A DNA stretch of 21,862 nucleotides from contig CAKUIK010000037.1 in assembly GCA_934661005.1 (NCBI GenBank), positions 1 through 21,862 of the forward strand, written 5' to 3'. Positions 21,841-21,862 of this stretch are shown here, piece after piece. Below the pieces are notes generated by a model. It had not been told where the DNA came from. It ran no database searches and saw only the letters and a list, made by a program, of their open reading frames with translations. How positions within the stretch are numbered: position 1 is the stretch's first letter; each line of letters opens with the position of its first letter. Origin of the DNA: an uncultured Slackia sp. GTDB taxonomy: Bacteria; Actinomycetota; Coriobacteriia; Coriobacteriales; Eggerthellaceae. Made by a program: the position numbers and the translations under genes.

Positions 21841-21862
21841 CGGGGGTTATGTCTTAAGGACA

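Noticed and set aside
1..21862. CRISPR arrays, insertion sequences, prophage or toxin-antitoxin genes
   Set aside because: No regularly spaced repeats, transposase, integrase or phage proteins are recognisable; nearly all of the window is housekeeping and cofactor genes.

Overview
The window carries 20 protein genes, one complete and one partial 5S rRNA gene, and two tRNA genes on a moderately GC-rich chromosome with mostly Shine-Dalgarno-led starts and some GTG/TTG starts. Protein sequences (YerC-type TrpR, lipoprotein ModA, ArgC/B/D, DUF1177), the gene content and the codon use fit an anaerobic gut or oral actinobacterium of the Coriobacteriia, probably Eggerthellaceae. This taxonomic guess rests on impression, not on a search.

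Layout. Bases 1-690: the 3' end of one 5S rRNA, a small TrpR/YerC-type regulator, then a complete second 5S rRNA with the same 3' half. Bases 997-9233: on the plus strand, a molybdenum island: a MoaE-like protein overlapping a MobB-MobA fusion; a minus-strand ModE-type regulator; the molybdate ABC transporter modA-modB-modC; then moaA and moaC. Bases 9371-12124: on the minus strand, a SAM-dependent methyltransferase, moeA and mogA, converging on moaC. Bases 12431-14155: argS on the plus strand. Bases 14510-15469: a DUF1177 protein on the minus strand, divergent from a carbon-nitrogen hydrolase (15749-16567). Bases 16724-20282: argC-argB-argD read on the minus strand, without argJ. Bases 20441-20606: tRNA-Tyr and tRNA-Thr. 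Bases 20943-21775: rplM-rpsI with a terminator.

How the genes work together. ModABC would import molybdate, with ModE as the likely molybdate-responsive switch in the space between modE and modA. MoaA and MoaC make cyclic pyranopterin monophosphate from GTP. The MoaE-like protein resembles the large subunit of molybdopterin synthase, although no MoaD is present. MogA and MoeA adenylylate molybdopterin and insert Mo, and MobBA makes the guanine dinucleotide form used by DMSO-reductase-family enzymes. Such an organism would be expected to have many molybdoenzymes elsewhere, but none is encoded here. The arginine genes give three middle steps of ornithine synthesis.

Most notable features: ModB has a signal peptide and an extra ~220-residue extracytoplasmic region before its permease domain; the MoaE-like protein lacks one of the two lysines expected at the active site; a perfect 27-bp inverted repeat lies between moaA and moaC; a regulator gene sits between two 5S copies; argJ is missing from the arg cluster. 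I found no CRISPR array, transposase, phage gene or clearly new defence system.
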